A stretch of DNA of 64,000 nt from Oscillospiraceae bacterium (GCA_017620525.1 JAGAUY010000002.1:1-64000); one strand, 5' to 3'; positions 49,235 through 59,092 are shown, numbered from the stretch's first letter. The notes: a model not told the origin generated them from the letters alone. Translations and numbers: made by a program.

Positions 49235-50002
49235 TTACATTTTTATCACGGCATCCAGGCAGAGCGTCAGCGCATATTCGTAAGCCTTGCCGCCCCAATT
49301 CCGCATATCGTACTTTTCCACATCTGCAAGGCTGTCGGCAGTGTAGAGAATCATGCCCCACACTGCATTTCTGAAAGAAGCGCAGGCGGCAAGTGCAGAA
49401 CACTCCATTTCAACGACCGAACATCCCTCGCTCCTGCGATATGCAACCTTCTCTTTTGTTTCGCGGAAGAAACCATCGGTCGACCATGTGATAACCTCCT
49501 GGTATTTCATACCGTGTTCGAGGATGGTTTCTTCAATGGCTTTTCTCGCCTCTTCGCTGATTTCAATAAAACGTGAAGGCGGAGCATAGTGATAGGATGT
49601 TCCTTCGTCACGCAATGCTCTGCACGGTATCAGAAATGTACCTTCTGGAAATTTCTCGAGTACCCCGCAGCTTCCAGCTGAGATAATCTCACGAACACCA
49701 TAAGCAATTAACCAGTCAAGAATCTGCGCCGCAGCTGCCGCGCCTACAGGAGCCTGGCAGAGCACAATCTCCTCTCCCATATACTTCGTAATATAGATAG
49801 GATAGTGCTTTGTCGCGCTCACAAAGAGCGATACCTGCCGTGTATCGGTCCGGCTCGCATACTCATCGATAAACGAACCGAGAAATGCGAATACGCATTT
49901 CCTTGGGAGCATCAAATCAAGGTTTTCATGGTTCGGATTGAGAACCGCTGTCTGTTCGGTATCAAACTCCAATATCGGTATTGCGTTTTTAATAATACTC
50001 AT
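49235..50002 (-). CDS. Nucleoside phosphorylase (uridine/purine phosphorylase type)
   Basis: The 255-residue protein fits the PNP/UDP phosphorylase-1 family: FAFLGSFIDEYA, ITKYMGEEIVLCQAPVGAAAAAQIL, SAGSCGVLEKFPEGTFLIP, and SVVEMECSALAACA, whose Glu-Met-Glu triad contacts the ribose. It splits nucleosides with phosphate to base and ribose-1-phosphate. The base composition is visibly more AT-rich than neighbours (third positions often T or A), suggesting acquisition. It is a monocistronic leftward gene. Confidence 0.88.
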   Translation of the reverse strand: MSIIKNAIPILEFDTEQTAVLNPNHENLDLMLPRKCVFAFLGSFIDEYASRTDTRQVSLFVSATKHYPIYITKYMGEEIVLCQAPVGAAAAAQILDWLIAYGVREIISAGSCGVLEKFPEGTFLIPCRALRDEGTSYHYAPPSRFIEISEEARKAIEETILEHGMKYQEVITWSTDGFFRETKEKVAYRRSEGCSVVEMECSALAACASFRNAVWGMILYTADSLADVEKYDMRNWGGKAYEYALTLCLDAVIKM

Positions 50003-50050
50003 GCGTGCCTCCTATCGGATGTATGCCGTCCAACAATCATCGTGTCGGAT

Positions 50051-51880
50051 TTATGTGTTTTCGTCCCGGAATTTTTGAATCCGCTTCAGGAAAGCAGTAC
50101 CATACCATGCAGCCTTGATCTCGCCGACACCGGAGACTTTCCGGAACTCGGTCATGTTTTTCGGCTGCTTTCTGGCCATATCCATCAGAGTTGCGTTGGA
50201 GAAGATCACATAAGCAGGCACACCTGCCTCCTTTGCAAGTTCTCCCCGAAGGTCTTTCAGCACATCCAGCAGCTCCGTCTCCTGACCGGAGAGCTTCTGC
50301 GCTGCGGCGGGAAGTTTTTCCTTCGGCTCCTTGCGGACCAGGATCTGAACCTGTTTGCCGTGATAGAGGACCTGACCGGCATTGGCCGTCAGGCGTACCG
50401 TCTGGTCTTCCTGATCTGTCAGCAGATATCCATCCATTTCCAGATGGTCTGACAGCATTCGGATCTCAGAACTACCGGTATGCTTCATCAGACCATAGGT
50501 GGTCAGTTCCTGCAATCCCTTCTCCAGCACACGCTTGTCCCGGCTGCCCTGGAGCGTCCGGATGATCAGCGTCATGCCCACATCGTATCCCAGTCTGTCC
50601 CGAATCCGCTTGACGCAGGAGAGGATCATCTGAGCCTCCCGGGTAATATCCCGGGCCTCAAAGTCCCCCCGGCATGTGCCGCAGCTTCCGCAGATCTCCG
50701 GGTGCTTCTGGCCGAAGTACTCCAGAATATAACCGCGCAGGCAATGGCTGGTCTTGCAGTAGCCTGTCATGGCCTCCAGACGGGCCATATCCTGCTGGCG
50801 GACAATCTCCTGCTGCTGGGGATCCAGTTCCTCATTGTCCGAGGAATTGTTGATCAGAAATCGTGCAGTATGGACATCGCCGTTGCTGAACAGCAGCACA
50901 CAGTCCGCATCGCTGCCATCCCGTCCGGCTCTTCCGGCTTCCTGATAATATGCTTCTATGCTCTTTGGCATATTATAGTGGATAACAAAGCTGACATTGG
51001 ATTTGTCGATTCCCATGCCGAAGGCATTGGTTGCCACCATCACCGTTTTGCGGTCATAGAGGAAATCCTCCTGATTGGCGCTGCGCTCCTCTTCCGTCAG
51101 TCCCGCGTGATAGCGGGTGGCGACATATCCATTGTCCTGCAGCAGCTCACAGACGCTCTCTACCTTTTTTCGGGTGGCGCAGTAGACAATTCCGCTTTTG
51201 CGCTTTCTTCCTGCCAGAAGCCGCAGAAGTTCATCATCCTTCTTTTCCGGTCGGATGACCTCGAAAAACAGATTTGGTCTGTCAAAGCCGGTGACCTTGC
51301 GCACCGGATCCTGAAGCCGCAGGATTCGCTCCACATCCTCCCGGACCTGTTTTGTGGCTGTGGCGGTGTAAGCACCCACCACCGGTCTGACCGGCAGGCT
51401 GTCAATGAAATTCAGGATCCGCAGATAGCTGGGACGGAAATCCTGTCCCCACTGGGAAATGCAGTGGGCCTCATCCACAGCCACGAAGGAAATGGGAATA
51501 CGCTCCGCAATGGAGCCGAATCCACCGTAGTCCAGCCGTTCCGGAGCCACATAAACGATCTTATACTGCCCTGCCAGCAGATTGCGGTATACCGCCTGCA
51601 TCTGGGCACCGTTGAGGGTACTGTTAATATAGGCGGCAGGAACACCGGCGGTTTTCAGCGCCAGCACCTGATCGCGCATCAGCGAAATCAGCGGAGAGAT
51701 CACCAGCGTGATTCCCGGAAGCTTGAGGGCCGGAATCTGATAGCACATACTCTTACCGCCACCTGTGGGCATGATGCCGAACACATCCCGGCCTGCCAGT
51801 ACACCGTCGATCAGCTCCTCCTGACCGGGGCGGAACCGGGAATAGCCGAAAAACCGCTCGAGTAACTGTCTCTTATCCAT
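50051..51880 (-). CDS. recQ: ATP-dependent DNA helicase RecQ
   Basis: About 609 residues. Superfamily-2 helicase motifs are clear: [14 protein letters not shown] (motif 0), [14 protein letters not shown] (I), [15 protein letters not shown] (II), [10 protein letters not shown] (III), [14 protein letters not shown] (VI). The RecQ zinc site is the Cys set in [17 protein letters not shown] to CGSCGTC. A winged helix and a C-terminal HRDC domain ([26 protein letters not shown]) follow. The start at 51880 sits after GGTGAACC; upstream codons to 51940 lack a site. RecQ unwinds stalled forks and joint molecules; it adds to the repair genes in the window. Confidence 0.95.
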   Translation of the reverse strand: MDKRQLLERFFGYSRFRPGQEELIDGVLAGRDVFGIMPTGGGKSMCYQIPALKLPGITLVISPLISLMRDQVLALKTAGVPAAYINSTLNGAQMQAVYRNLLAGQYKIVYVAPERLDYGGFGSIAERIPISFVAVDEAHCISQWGQDFRPSYLRILNFIDSLPVRPVVGAYTATATKQVREDVERILRLQDPVRKVTGFDRPNLFFEVIRPEKKDDELLRLLAGRKRKSGIVYCATRKKVESVCELLQDNGYVATRYHAGLTEEERSANQEDFLYDRKTVMVATNAFGMGIDKSNVSFVIHYNMPKSIEAYYQEAGRAGRDGSDADCVLLFSNGDVHTARFLINNSSDNEELDPQQQEIVRQQDMARLEAMTGYCKTSHCLRGYILEYFGQKHPEICGSCGTCRGDFEARDITREAQMILSCVKRIRDRLGYDVGMTLIIRTLQGSRDKRVLEKGLQELTTYGLMKHTGSSEIRMLSDHLEMDGYLLTDQEDQTVRLTANAGQVLYHGKQVQILVRKEPKEKLPAAAQKLSGQETELLDVLKDLRGELAKEAGVPAYVIFSNATLMDMARKQPKNMTEFRKVSGVGEIKAAWYGTAFLKRIQKFRDENT

Positions 51881-51948
51881 TGGTTCACCATTCTTGTCAC
51901 AATTTCGAACCATTATCGCATATTTCCCAACAAAATGCAAGACATATC

Positions 51949-51978
51949 AAAACCCGGATGCCGAAGCATCCGGGTTTT
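51949..51978 (-). terminator. Terminator after the ABC importer operon
   Basis: AAAACCCGGATGC pairs with GCATCCGGGTTTT around CGAA. It lies 14 nt beyond the stop of the importer ATPase on the minus strand. Confidence 0.85.
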
Positions 51979-51991
51979 ATTTCAAATTGAT

Positions 51992-52786
51992 TCAGGAAAG
52001 CATCGCGCGGTCATTGGCAAATTCCTTGCCGCTGGCCTGTGCAAACATATTCAGCAGGTCCTGAACCGTCAGCTTCTTCTTCTCCTCACCCTCCACATCG
52101 ACCACAACATGACCGTCATACATCATGATCAGACGGTTGCCGTGAGCAATGGCATCATTCATATTATGGGTGATCATCAGGGTAGTCAGCTTGTTCTCTG
52201 TGACGATGCGGTCCGTCAGCTCCAGAACCTTGGCAGCAGTCTTGGGATCCAGCGCCGCAGTATGCTCATCGAGCATCAGCAGCTTGGGCCGCCTCAGCGT
52301 CGCCATCAGCAAAGTAACTGCCTGACGCTGGCCGCCTGACAGCAGACCGACCTTGGTGCTCAGACGATCCTCCAGGCCCAGGTCCAGCGTTGCCAGGAGT
52401 TTTTTGTACTCCTCCCGTTCCGCCTTTCGGACACCCCAGATCAGCTTGCGCTTGGTGCCGCGGCGGGCAGCGATGGCAAGGTTTTCAGCGATCTCCATGT
52501 CGGGAGCGGTGCCCTTCATGGGGTCCTGGAATACGCGGCCAAGGAATTGGGCGCGCTTGTGCTCCGGCATATTGGTCACGTCCACACCATCGATCTCAAT
52601 GGTGCCGCAATCAGGCTTCCAGACACCGGCAATTGCGTTCTGCAAGGTAGACTTGCCCGCGCCGTTGCCGCCGATGACGGTGACGAAATCTCCGTCCTTC
52701 AGATGCAGGTTCAATCCCTCCAGAGCGGTCTTCTCGTTGATGGTACCGGCATTGAAGGTCTTCTTCAAATTGGTGATCTTAAGCAT
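51992..52786 (-). CDS. ATPase of a TrpXYZ-like ABC importer
   Basis: The 264-residue ATPase has Walker A GGNGAGKSTL, signature LLSGGQRQAV and Walker B LLMLDEHTAALD, with switch His in ITHNMND. It is the last gene of an operon with a permease and a binding lipoprotein and overlaps the permease by 8 nt. The set resembles the TrpX-type importers of Firmicutes that are under T-box control. Here the leader upstream has a Phe specifier, so an aromatic amino acid is the likely substrate. Confidence 0.88.
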   Translation of the reverse strand: MLKITNLKKTFNAGTINEKTALEGLNLHLKDGDFVTVIGGNGAGKSTLQNAIAGVWKPDCGTIEIDGVDVTNMPEHKRAQFLGRVFQDPMKGTAPDMEIAENLAIAARRGTKRKLIWGVRKAEREEYKKLLATLDLGLEDRLSTKVGLLSGGQRQAVTLLMATLRRPKLLMLDEHTAALDPKTAAKVLELTDRIVTENKLTTLMITHNMNDAIAHGNRLIMMYDGHVVVDVEGEEKKKLTVQDLLNMFAQASGKEFANDRAMLS

Positions 52787-53714
52787 TGGCGTCCCCTCCT
52801 GTATTGTGATTGGAAGAGACCGCTGATGGACGCAGATCCTTCGGTTTGGTGAAGTACTGTTCCTTCAGATATGGGATCGCAAGAAACAGCGCAACAATGA
52901 TGGCGGAGAGCATCTTCAGATAGTCCGTCTTCATGCCCAGCAGGATCACAAAGTTGTAGACGATGTAGTACACAATACCGCCGCAAACAACACCGATCAG
53001 ACTGACCACAAAATTCGGCTTGATCTTCAGAGACACGGACAGGCCGATGAAGATGGCAGCAAGGCCGATAACGATGGCGCCCTTGCCGTCATTGATGTTG
53101 GCGGAGCCCTTGTACTGAGCCAGCAGCGCACCGGCCAGGGCAACGATGCCGTTGGCGATTGCCAGACCCAGGACCTTGTTAAAATTGACATTGACACCCT
53201 GGGCGCGGCTCATATCCGGATTGTCACCGGTGGATTTCAGGGTCAGACCCACTTCAGTATAGAAGAACAGCCACAGCACCACAATCGTCCCTGCCACGAT
53301 CATTCCGGCAGAAATGATGGATCTGGTTCTGTCGCTCATATTCACCAGCAACTCCAGAGACCGGGAATCAATGGCAACCAGAGCCTTGCCGCCCAGTATC
53401 GCCAGATTGATGGAATACAGCATCAGCTGGGTCAGAATACCCGCCAGAATGGAGGGAATCCCCAGAGCGGTATGGAGAAGTCCCGTGACGATGCCCGTCA
53501 GGGCGCCTGCGGCGAACGCAATGATCAGGCTGAGCCAGGCAGGAACGCCCAGCCCCAGCAGCACGGCACATACACACGCGCCGGTACAGATGGAGCCGTC
53601 AACAGTCAGGTCGGCAATGTCGAGAATTTTGTAGGAGATGTAGACGCCGATCGCCATCAATCCCCATATAAGGCCCTCAGCTATCGCACCGGGCAACGCA
53701 TATAAGAAAGCCAT
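52779..53714 (-). CDS. Permease of a TrpXYZ-like ABC importer
   Basis: The 311-residue protein is a branched-chain-type (BPD-2) permease with about eight to nine hydrophobic helices. Conserved stretches are LDIADLTVDGSICTGACV near the N-terminus and GDNPDMSRAQGVNVNFNKVLGLAIANGIVALAGAL in two pieces in the middle. It lies between the binding protein gene (27 nt upstream) and the ATPase gene (8-nt overlap), all leftward. Confidence 0.9.
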   Translation of the reverse strand: MAFLYALPGAIAEGLIWGLMAIGVYISYKILDIADLTVDGSICTGACVCAVLLGLGVPAWLSLIIAFAAGALTGIVTGLLHTALGIPSILAGILTQLMLYSINLAILGGKALVAIDSRSLELLVNMSDRTRSIISAGMIVAGTIVVLWLFFYTEVGLTLKSTGDNPDMSRAQGVNVNFNKVLGLAIANGIVALAGALLAQYKGSANINDGKGAIVIGLAAIFIGLSVSLKIKPNFVVSLIGVVCGGIVYYIVYNFVILLGMKTDYLKMLSAIIVALFLAIPYLKEQYFTKPKDLRPSAVSSNHNTGGDANA

Positions 53715-53741
53715 GTTTTACCTCAATCGTTTTTTGAATTA

Positions 53742-54737
53742 TCAGGTTTCGGGAACCTCGATGCCCAGCTGTGCGCACAGCTCCTCGTTGTAAACGACAG
53801 TGGGAGCCAGAGTCGCGATCTCGATGTCAGCGGGAGACTTGCCCTCCAGCAGGATCTGGGCAGCCTGCTTACCGGTCTCGTAGCCCAGGTCATAGTAGCT
53901 GATGGACAGAGAAGCGTAGCAGATGGCGCCGCCGTAGCTGGTGTAGACGGGGATGTTCATGTCGGTGCAGATGGAGCCGACGATGGTGTCGTTGGCAGCA
54001 ACGGTATTGTCGGAGGGGATGTAGACAGCCTTAACATTGCTTGCCATGGAAGTAGTCACGGTCTGCAGTTCGGTGGTCTCGGAGAAGGTGTAGGCCTCGA
54101 CCACGATGCCCTTTTCCTCGAACAGAGCCTTGACAGCCTCATACTGAATCAGGGAGTTGGACTCGTTGGTGCAGTACAGAACGCCGACGACGTCGCCTTC
54201 CACCAGGCCCAGGGTGTCGATCATCATCTGAGCCTGCTCGGCGAAGGGGACAGCATCAGAGGTGCCGGAAACGTTGGCAGGGATACCGGCGGCATAGTTG
54301 CTCTCATAGTCGGTGACAGAGGTGCCCAGGATGGGGATCTCGGTGGTTGCGTTGGAAGCAGCCAGCAGAGCGGGGGTGGCATTGGCCATGATCAGGTCGA
54401 CCTGCTTTGCGGTGAAGGTATTGATGACGGTGGGGCACAGAGTGGCGTCACCGGCGACCTGGGTATCGATATTAACAGTTGCGCCCGCGGCGGCCATTGC
54501 TTCTTTCAGAGCATCGGTAAAGCCCCGAGTCGCCTGGTCCAGGGACTCATGCTCCATCAGCTGGCAGACACCAACATTGTAGGTCTTGCCGGTAACTTCG
54601 GTAGGAACATCATTGGAAGCGGCGTCATTTGCGGGAGCTTCAGTGCTGGGGGTCTCAGCGCTGCCGCAGGCGGCGAAGGAACAGCACAGGCAGGCAATCA
54701 TCAGGACAGCCAGGATCACGGACAGAATCTTTTTCAT
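53742..54737 (-). CDS. Substrate-binding lipoprotein of a TrpXYZ-like ABC importer
   Basis: About 331 residues from the ATG at 54737, after TTGGAGGAAAACAAA. The lipobox is near FAACG. The mature part resembles the ABC-type 'TrpX' binding proteins (YNVGVCQLMEHESLDQATRGF; PILGTSVTDYES; YIPSDNTVAANDTIV). The gene follows a tandem T-box leader with a Phe-type specifier, so the ligand is probably phenylalanine or another aromatic amino acid. This last step is inference. Confidence 0.88.
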   Translation of the reverse strand: MKKILSVILAVLMIACLCCSFAACGSAETPSTEAPANDAASNDVPTEVTGKTYNVGVCQLMEHESLDQATRGFTDALKEAMAAAGATVNIDTQVAGDATLCPTVINTFTAKQVDLIMANATPALLAASNATTEIPILGTSVTDYESNYAAGIPANVSGTSDAVPFAEQAQMMIDTLGLVEGDVVGVLYCTNESNSLIQYEAVKALFEEKGIVVEAYTFSETTELQTVTTSMASNVKAVYIPSDNTVAANDTIVGSICTDMNIPVYTSYGGAICYASLSISYYDLGYETGKQAAQILLEGKSPADIEIATLAPTVVYNEELCAQLGIEVPET

Positions 54738-54774
54738 TTTGTTTTCCTCCAAATAGCTAGTGTTTATTTAACAT

Positions 54775-55185
54775 CCCTTTTCAGGGCAATTAAATACAAA
54801 TATATAACGCCCCTGTATTGCTACAGGGGCGCTGTGACACGCGGTACCACTCTGCTTTGCAGGGACTTTGCAGTCCATGCCTTACAGACTCGCAGCCCGC
54901 AGCGTGGTAAAAAATCGTCCCTGTTTTCAAACAGGGACGATCATAAATCGCGGTACCACTCTGCTTTGAATCGGCATTCCGGCCGAAACCTCATTAGGCT
55001 TGTAAAGTCTAAAGCGATATAACGGTCGCACCCGTTACGCCTACTGAACAGTTCAGCGCACAGCTCGCAGAATGAACTTCACACAAAGATCCGCTGCTGC
55101 CTCGCACCCACCGGCAGCTCTCTGAAGCTTTTCTATGGCTACTCTTTCTGCTCAAACGCTTTTTTCTTTATCAAATTCTGGAGTT
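54775..55185 (-). promoter_or_regulatory. T-box riboswitch (Phe specifier) with duplicated antiterminator
   Basis: Read leftward, a stem I region (about 55165-55060) has AGAAAGAGTA opposite GAAG-TTC-A, placing a TTC specifier at 55074-55076, followed by AGTAGGCGTAACGG and a stem III. The T-box motif CAAAGCAGAGTGGTACCGCG occurs twice, at 54949-54968 and 54840-54859. The first is followed by a terminator (GTCCCTGTTT with AAACAGGGAC, then ATTTTTT); the second by GCCCCTGTA...TACAGGGGC with a weak T tail. Only one stem I is seen. It should raise importer expression when tRNA-Phe is uncharged. Confidence 0.9.
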
Positions 55186-55214
55186 ATGGTATCAGAATTT
55201 CGTCCTTCTGTCAA
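55186..55214 (-). promoter_or_regulatory. Promoter of the T-box-controlled importer operon
   Basis: Minus-strand TTGACA (55209-55214) and TACCAT (55186-55191) are 17 bp apart, directly before the T-box leader. Confidence 0.65.
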
Positions 55215-55257
55215 GCATTTTTGTCCGTTTCCGGAAATATTCACATATGCTTCCGGA

Positions 55258-57165
55258 TTATGCATCGCTGCGTCGCCGGACCCTGCGGACTACCGCCCTG
55301 ACAACAAAAACAGCCAGAATGATCAGTACGATCACGACCGCAAGGATGATATAGGTAAACTGATTCGCACCGCGCAGCAGAGCGATGGGATTCAGGCTGG
55401 AATAGACCATCTTGCGGCCGTCAGGACCGGCGTACCGGGCATCCATCTCGCCGCCCATCTGCTGCAGATAAGATGCAATGGCATACCACTCCTTCACGGG
55501 AATACCGGCATCATCCCGGACCACAAAGTTTACAAGCTCCTTCACCGCAATGGGATTGCCCTCGGCATCCCGGGGCGTGATGGACAGAAGACCCATGGAA
55601 GTTTCCTCGACGCTGCCAAGCATCTGACCCATGTACATGCCGCAGACCACCCGGTACATCGCGTCGTCCTGAATGGTCTCCAGTGCTCCGTTATCACGGC
55701 GGAGCATGACATAATCCACCTTGTTGAAGATCATGCGGCTGGTATTGAAGGAATACTCCACACCGGAATAGAACAGCTGCGCCGAGTGCATCAGCGGATA
55801 TACGGAAGCGTCCACTTCCAGCGCATTTTTCAGGTCCGCTCCGGTAAGATAAATGGCGATCAGTTCGCCTTCCGTTCCAACGCCCAGAGATGCGGCATTG
55901 AATACATCGGATACTGTCACCTCACCCATGGGAATGCTCTCACGGATGACGCCCGAAGCAGTCAGCGCCACGTCCACGCGTTCCCCGGTGGCACGCTCCA
56001 CGGCCCATCGGTAGGAATCGGAGAACACATTACCCAGGGTGGATTCGTGGGCATAGTCATAGACCGCATCCACATCGTCGAATTCATAGGAATTGACGGT
56101 GACCACCTGATCAAAGGTCAGACCGTAATCGGCCAGATAATTCTTCTCCACATCGCCCTTGAAGGACTCTGCCAGCGCCGCAATCCCCGGCTCCTCCTCC
56201 ACAGTCTCATCCACGGGGATCAGCTCGTAATCCGTCAGAACCGTTTCACCGTTGGGCTTGTAATCCATCCGGACGACACCCAGGTATTTACCGTATTCAC
56301 CGGCGGAAACGATCCATGTATCATTCACCTCGATGGGTTCATGAAGGGTGGTATGGGTGTGGCCGGAGACGATCAGATGAATGCCGCTGACTTTCTGCGC
56401 CAGTTCATAATCCTCGCCCTCGCCGCCTTCAGTACCACTGTGGGACAGCGCGATCACCAGAGGCTGAACACCATAGGTTTCCCAACATTCGGCTCTGGCT
56501 TCATCCACGACCCGCTGGGCCGTCTGTGCAGGGTCATCCAGGATCATACCGGAATTGGGCGCACAGTCGTCGGAGTCAAATCCAGTCAGGCCGAAGAGTA
56601 CATAGTAAATCCCGCCCCGCTCCAGAATGATGTAATCCTCCACACCGTAGTTGCCCAGTGCAGACCAGACCGCTTCGGCATCTGCTCCGTAACCATCCTC
56701 CCCTGCCTCGGGGGGCAGATAATTGGCATCGACAATGGCTGGTACCGTTTCGCCGCAGTCCGCTGCCACATTCAGCATAGCGGCAAGGCCGGAAGGCAGA
56801 TAGTCAAACTCGTGGTTGCCGAAAGTGGTGGCATCGAACCCCATAGCACCCATCATCCGCAGTTCAATGGCAGAAGTGGCATAGGCCGTCTGGAACAGGG
56901 AACCCATGGAAAAGTCGCCGCCGTCCACCAAAATGGCATCGGGATAAAGCGCCTTCTGCTCATTGATCAGCGTCATCAGCCGGGCATAGCCGCCGTATTC
57001 GCCGCCATCCTCGGCTCTCGAGGGCAGCAGGTGGGAATGCAGGTCATGGGTAAACAGGATCGTCGCCTGACTGGTCGGTGCATCGGCAAATGCGGGCGCA
57101 CCCATGGATACCACCAACATTGCCGCCATCAGCAGCAGGATCAGTCGTCTCATGGTCGTTTTCAT
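55258..57165 (-). CDS. 5'-nucleotidase-family membrane-anchored phosphohydrolase
   Basis: About 635 residues. A signal peptide precedes a calcineurin-type metallophosphoesterase domain: TILFTHDLHSHLLPS, VDGGDFSMGS, FGNHEFDY, and GHTHTTLH. The C-terminal 5'-nucleotidase domain covers about 360-560, with SGVIRESIPMGEVTVSDVF. A final membrane helix (about 600-625) ends with an Arg-rich tail, so it is bound to the outside of the membrane. It releases phosphate from nucleotides or related esters outside the cell, and with the BMP nucleoside importer further on would feed nucleoside salvage. Start at 57165 after GAGGAGATTGAAT. Confidence 0.92.
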   Translation of the reverse strand: MKTTMRRLILLLMAAMLVVSMGAPAFADAPTSQATILFTHDLHSHLLPSRAEDGGEYGGYARLMTLINEQKALYPDAILVDGGDFSMGSLFQTAYATSAIELRMMGAMGFDATTFGNHEFDYLPSGLAAMLNVAADCGETVPAIVDANYLPPEAGEDGYGADAEAVWSALGNYGVEDYIILERGGIYYVLFGLTGFDSDDCAPNSGMILDDPAQTAQRVVDEARAECWETYGVQPLVIALSHSGTEGGEGEDYELAQKVSGIHLIVSGHTHTTLHEPIEVNDTWIVSAGEYGKYLGVVRMDYKPNGETVLTDYELIPVDETVEEEPGIAALAESFKGDVEKNYLADYGLTFDQVVTVNSYEFDDVDAVYDYAHESTLGNVFSDSYRWAVERATGERVDVALTASGVIRESIPMGEVTVSDVFNAASLGVGTEGELIAIYLTGADLKNALEVDASVYPLMHSAQLFYSGVEYSFNTSRMIFNKVDYVMLRRDNGALETIQDDAMYRVVCGMYMGQMLGSVEETSMGLLSITPRDAEGNPIAVKELVNFVVRDDAGIPVKEWYAIASYLQQMGGEMDARYAGPDGRKMVYSSLNPIALLRGANQFTYIILAVVIVLIILAVFVVRAVVRRVRRRSDA

Positions 57166-57195
57166 ATTCAATCTCCTCACTCAGGGATAATATCG

Positions 57196-57699
57196 TCACC
57201 GCAGATCCTTGCGCAGGATATAGCGGACGGAACCATACTTCTCCAGTTTCTTTTCAATGGTGTACCCCTGCTTCAGTACATTGTTCAGACTGAAGCGGTT
57301 GTCCGGATGGATGGTACACAGCAGAATACTTCCGGCAGGGATCTGCTGCTGCGCCTGCTCCATCAGACGCTTCTGCAGGCCAAGTCCACGATAATCCGGG
57401 TGAACAGCCGCGGTATCCATCTGAACCACCCGAAGAAGCTGTTCTTCATCAAAGTTCAGATCATAGCCGTAACTATAATCCTCCAGTCCCGGAAGCAGCA
57501 GGTCAAAACCTCCGACAAGACGTTCGCCATCCTCGGCGACCCACAGCTGCATACTGCCGTCAGCCATCATCTCCCGAACCGTATCCGGAGGGTCCAGGAA
57601 GAACCATTCCTGATTCTCCATAGCATCCTTCACTTCCCGCAGAAGCCGGATATACGCCTCCGTATCTGCTAAAGTGCCTTTTCTGATTGTAATATTCAT
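57196..57699 (-). CDS. GNAT-family N-acetyltransferase
   Basis: The 167-residue protein has the GNAT acetyl-CoA pyrophosphate loop in QMDTAAVHPDYRGLGLQKRLMEQA and the N-terminal ITIRKGTLADTEAYIRLL. The acceptor is unknown. The ATG at 57699 follows AAAGGACACGCG; the frame extends upstream to 57756 but crosses a hairpin. It is 30 nt upstream of the 5'-nucleotidase gene in the same orientation, so co-transcription is likely. Confidence 0.9.
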   Translation of the reverse strand: MNITIRKGTLADTEAYIRLLREVKDAMENQEWFFLDPPDTVREMMADGSMQLWVAEDGERLVGGFDLLLPGLEDYSYGYDLNFDEEQLLRVVQMDTAAVHPDYRGLGLQKRLMEQAQQQIPAGSILLCTIHPDNRFSLNNVLKQGYTIEKKLEKYGSVRYILRKDLR

Positions 57700-57718
57700 C
57701 GCGTGTCCTTTCATGGAG

Positions 57719-57747
57719 AGTCCCCACAACCGGATCAGGTGTGGGGA
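57719..57747 (-). terminator. Hairpin after the K+ channel gene
   Basis: GTCCCCACA pairs with TGTGGGGAC around an 11-nt loop, just past the channel gene stop. There is no clear T run, so termination is uncertain. Confidence 0.4.
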
Positions 57748-57757
57748 CCCCATCATA

Positions 57758-58972
57758 TCAGATATGGATCAAGTTGGAATGTGCGATACGCTCCTGGCTG
57801 TAGAGGATCACATGGTCCCCTTCCAGCAGGATCAGGTCGCCTTTGGGAACGATCATGCGTCCGTTGCGCTTGATCATAACAATAATGGTCTGACGGGAGA
57901 TATCCAGATCCCGGATCCGCTGACCGTTCCAGGGACTGTGCTTGAGCAGCACCGTTTCCTTCAGGTCCACATGGATTTCATCCTTAACCGCTTCCGCGCC
58001 CAGAATGACAATATCATGTGCTCTGAGAAAAACATCTCCGCGTGGAACGATATTTTCTCTGCCGCGCCGGACCATTGCAACGATCACACCATGGGGCAGC
58101 CCCATCTCCATAATGGCCATACCAACCCATTTGTCATTTTTGCCGAGATTTACCTTGATAAACTGGATATCATCTTCCTGGGCATATTCGCTGATGCGCT
58201 TCAGGCGGGAATACTGATCGACGAAACCAGCGGAAATGATACCGGTGGGGATCGCAACCATGCCGACACCAAGAAAACTGATACCAATTCCAAAGATTTT
58301 TCCAAGGGTGGTGATGGGATAGATATCACCATACCCCACCGTAAGCAGTGTGGAAACAGCCCACCAGATACCCGAGAAGGCATTGGAAAAGACTTCCGGC
58401 TGCGCCTCGTGCTCCAGACTGTACATACAGAGGCTGGATGCAATCATCAGCACCAGAATGATAAAAACCGAAGAAACCAGCTGCTGACGCTTGCTGCTGA
58501 TAACCTCCGTAATGACATTCAGAGAGTCATAGTACGCGTTGATCTGGAACAGACGGAACACGCGCACAACCCGGAACATCCGGAATACAGCCGCGCCTGC
58601 GGGGAAGAAAACAGGCAGATAATAAGGCAAGAAAGAAAGCAGGTCAATAATACCGGTAAAGGACATGACATACTTCCATATTGCACGGGATTCTGAAACG
58701 GACGGATGGACAAACCGCGCCGTCCAGACCCGAAGGAAATAGTCTACAGCGAAGAATGCCACCGTCACAGCCTCAGTCAGCAGAAGCAGCGGTCCATAAT
58801 GCTCTTCCATATGGTCAAAGGTATAAAGTACCGTTACAGCGACGTTGACCAGCAGAATCATCGTGCTGGCGATGTCATACCCACGGCTGAGCCAATCGTC
58901 CGCTTTTCCCACTTCGATGATCTCTGAAACGCGCCTACGCCGCTGGAGCCACTCTTTTTTGTACTTGTTCAT
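57758..58972 (-). CDS. Voltage-gated-type K+ channel with RCK/TrkA-C domains
   Basis: The 404-residue protein has six membrane helices with a charged fourth helix (RMFRVVRVFRLF), and the pore signature STLLTVGYGDIYP. The cytoplasmic C-terminal half holds two TrkA-C-like segments (VGMAIMEMGLPHGVIVAMVRRG... and RDLDISRQTIIVMIKRNGRMIVPKGD), which bind ligands that gate the channel. The selectivity filter predicts potassium. It is monocistronic. Confidence 0.93.
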   Translation of the reverse strand: MNKYKKEWLQRRRRVSEIIEVGKADDWLSRGYDIASTMILLVNVAVTVLYTFDHMEEHYGPLLLLTEAVTVAFFAVDYFLRVWTARFVHPSVSESRAIWKYVMSFTGIIDLLSFLPYYLPVFFPAGAAVFRMFRVVRVFRLFQINAYYDSLNVITEVISSKRQQLVSSVFIILVLMIASSLCMYSLEHEAQPEVFSNAFSGIWWAVSTLLTVGYGDIYPITTLGKIFGIGISFLGVGMVAIPTGIISAGFVDQYSRLKRISEYAQEDDIQFIKVNLGKNDKWVGMAIMEMGLPHGVIVAMVRRGRENIVPRGDVFLRAHDIVILGAEAVKDEIHVDLKETVLLKHSPWNGQRIRDLDISRQTIIVMIKRNGRMIVPKGDLILLEGDHVILYSQERIAHSNLIHI

Positions 58973-59062
58973 GTCATTCTCCGTAAATAGTAGTTAATAG
59001 TATAATTATACCAATTTCATATAGAAAAGTAAATAACACTTTGGCAGATGCCGCCGAAAAAT

Positions 59063-59086
59063 CCCCGAAAGCATAAGCTTTCGGGG
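59063..59086 (-). terminator. Terminator after the Na+ symporter gene
   Basis: CCCCGAAAGC pairs with GCTTTCGGGG; on the minus strand the tail is GATTTTTC. Confidence 0.82.
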
Positions 59087-59092
59087 ACTGAA

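Noticed and set aside
55135..57672. Plus-strand open frame of 845 codons across the 5'-nucleotidase gene
   Set aside because: Shadow of the 5'-nucleotidase-family gene and part of the T-box leader; no start signal.
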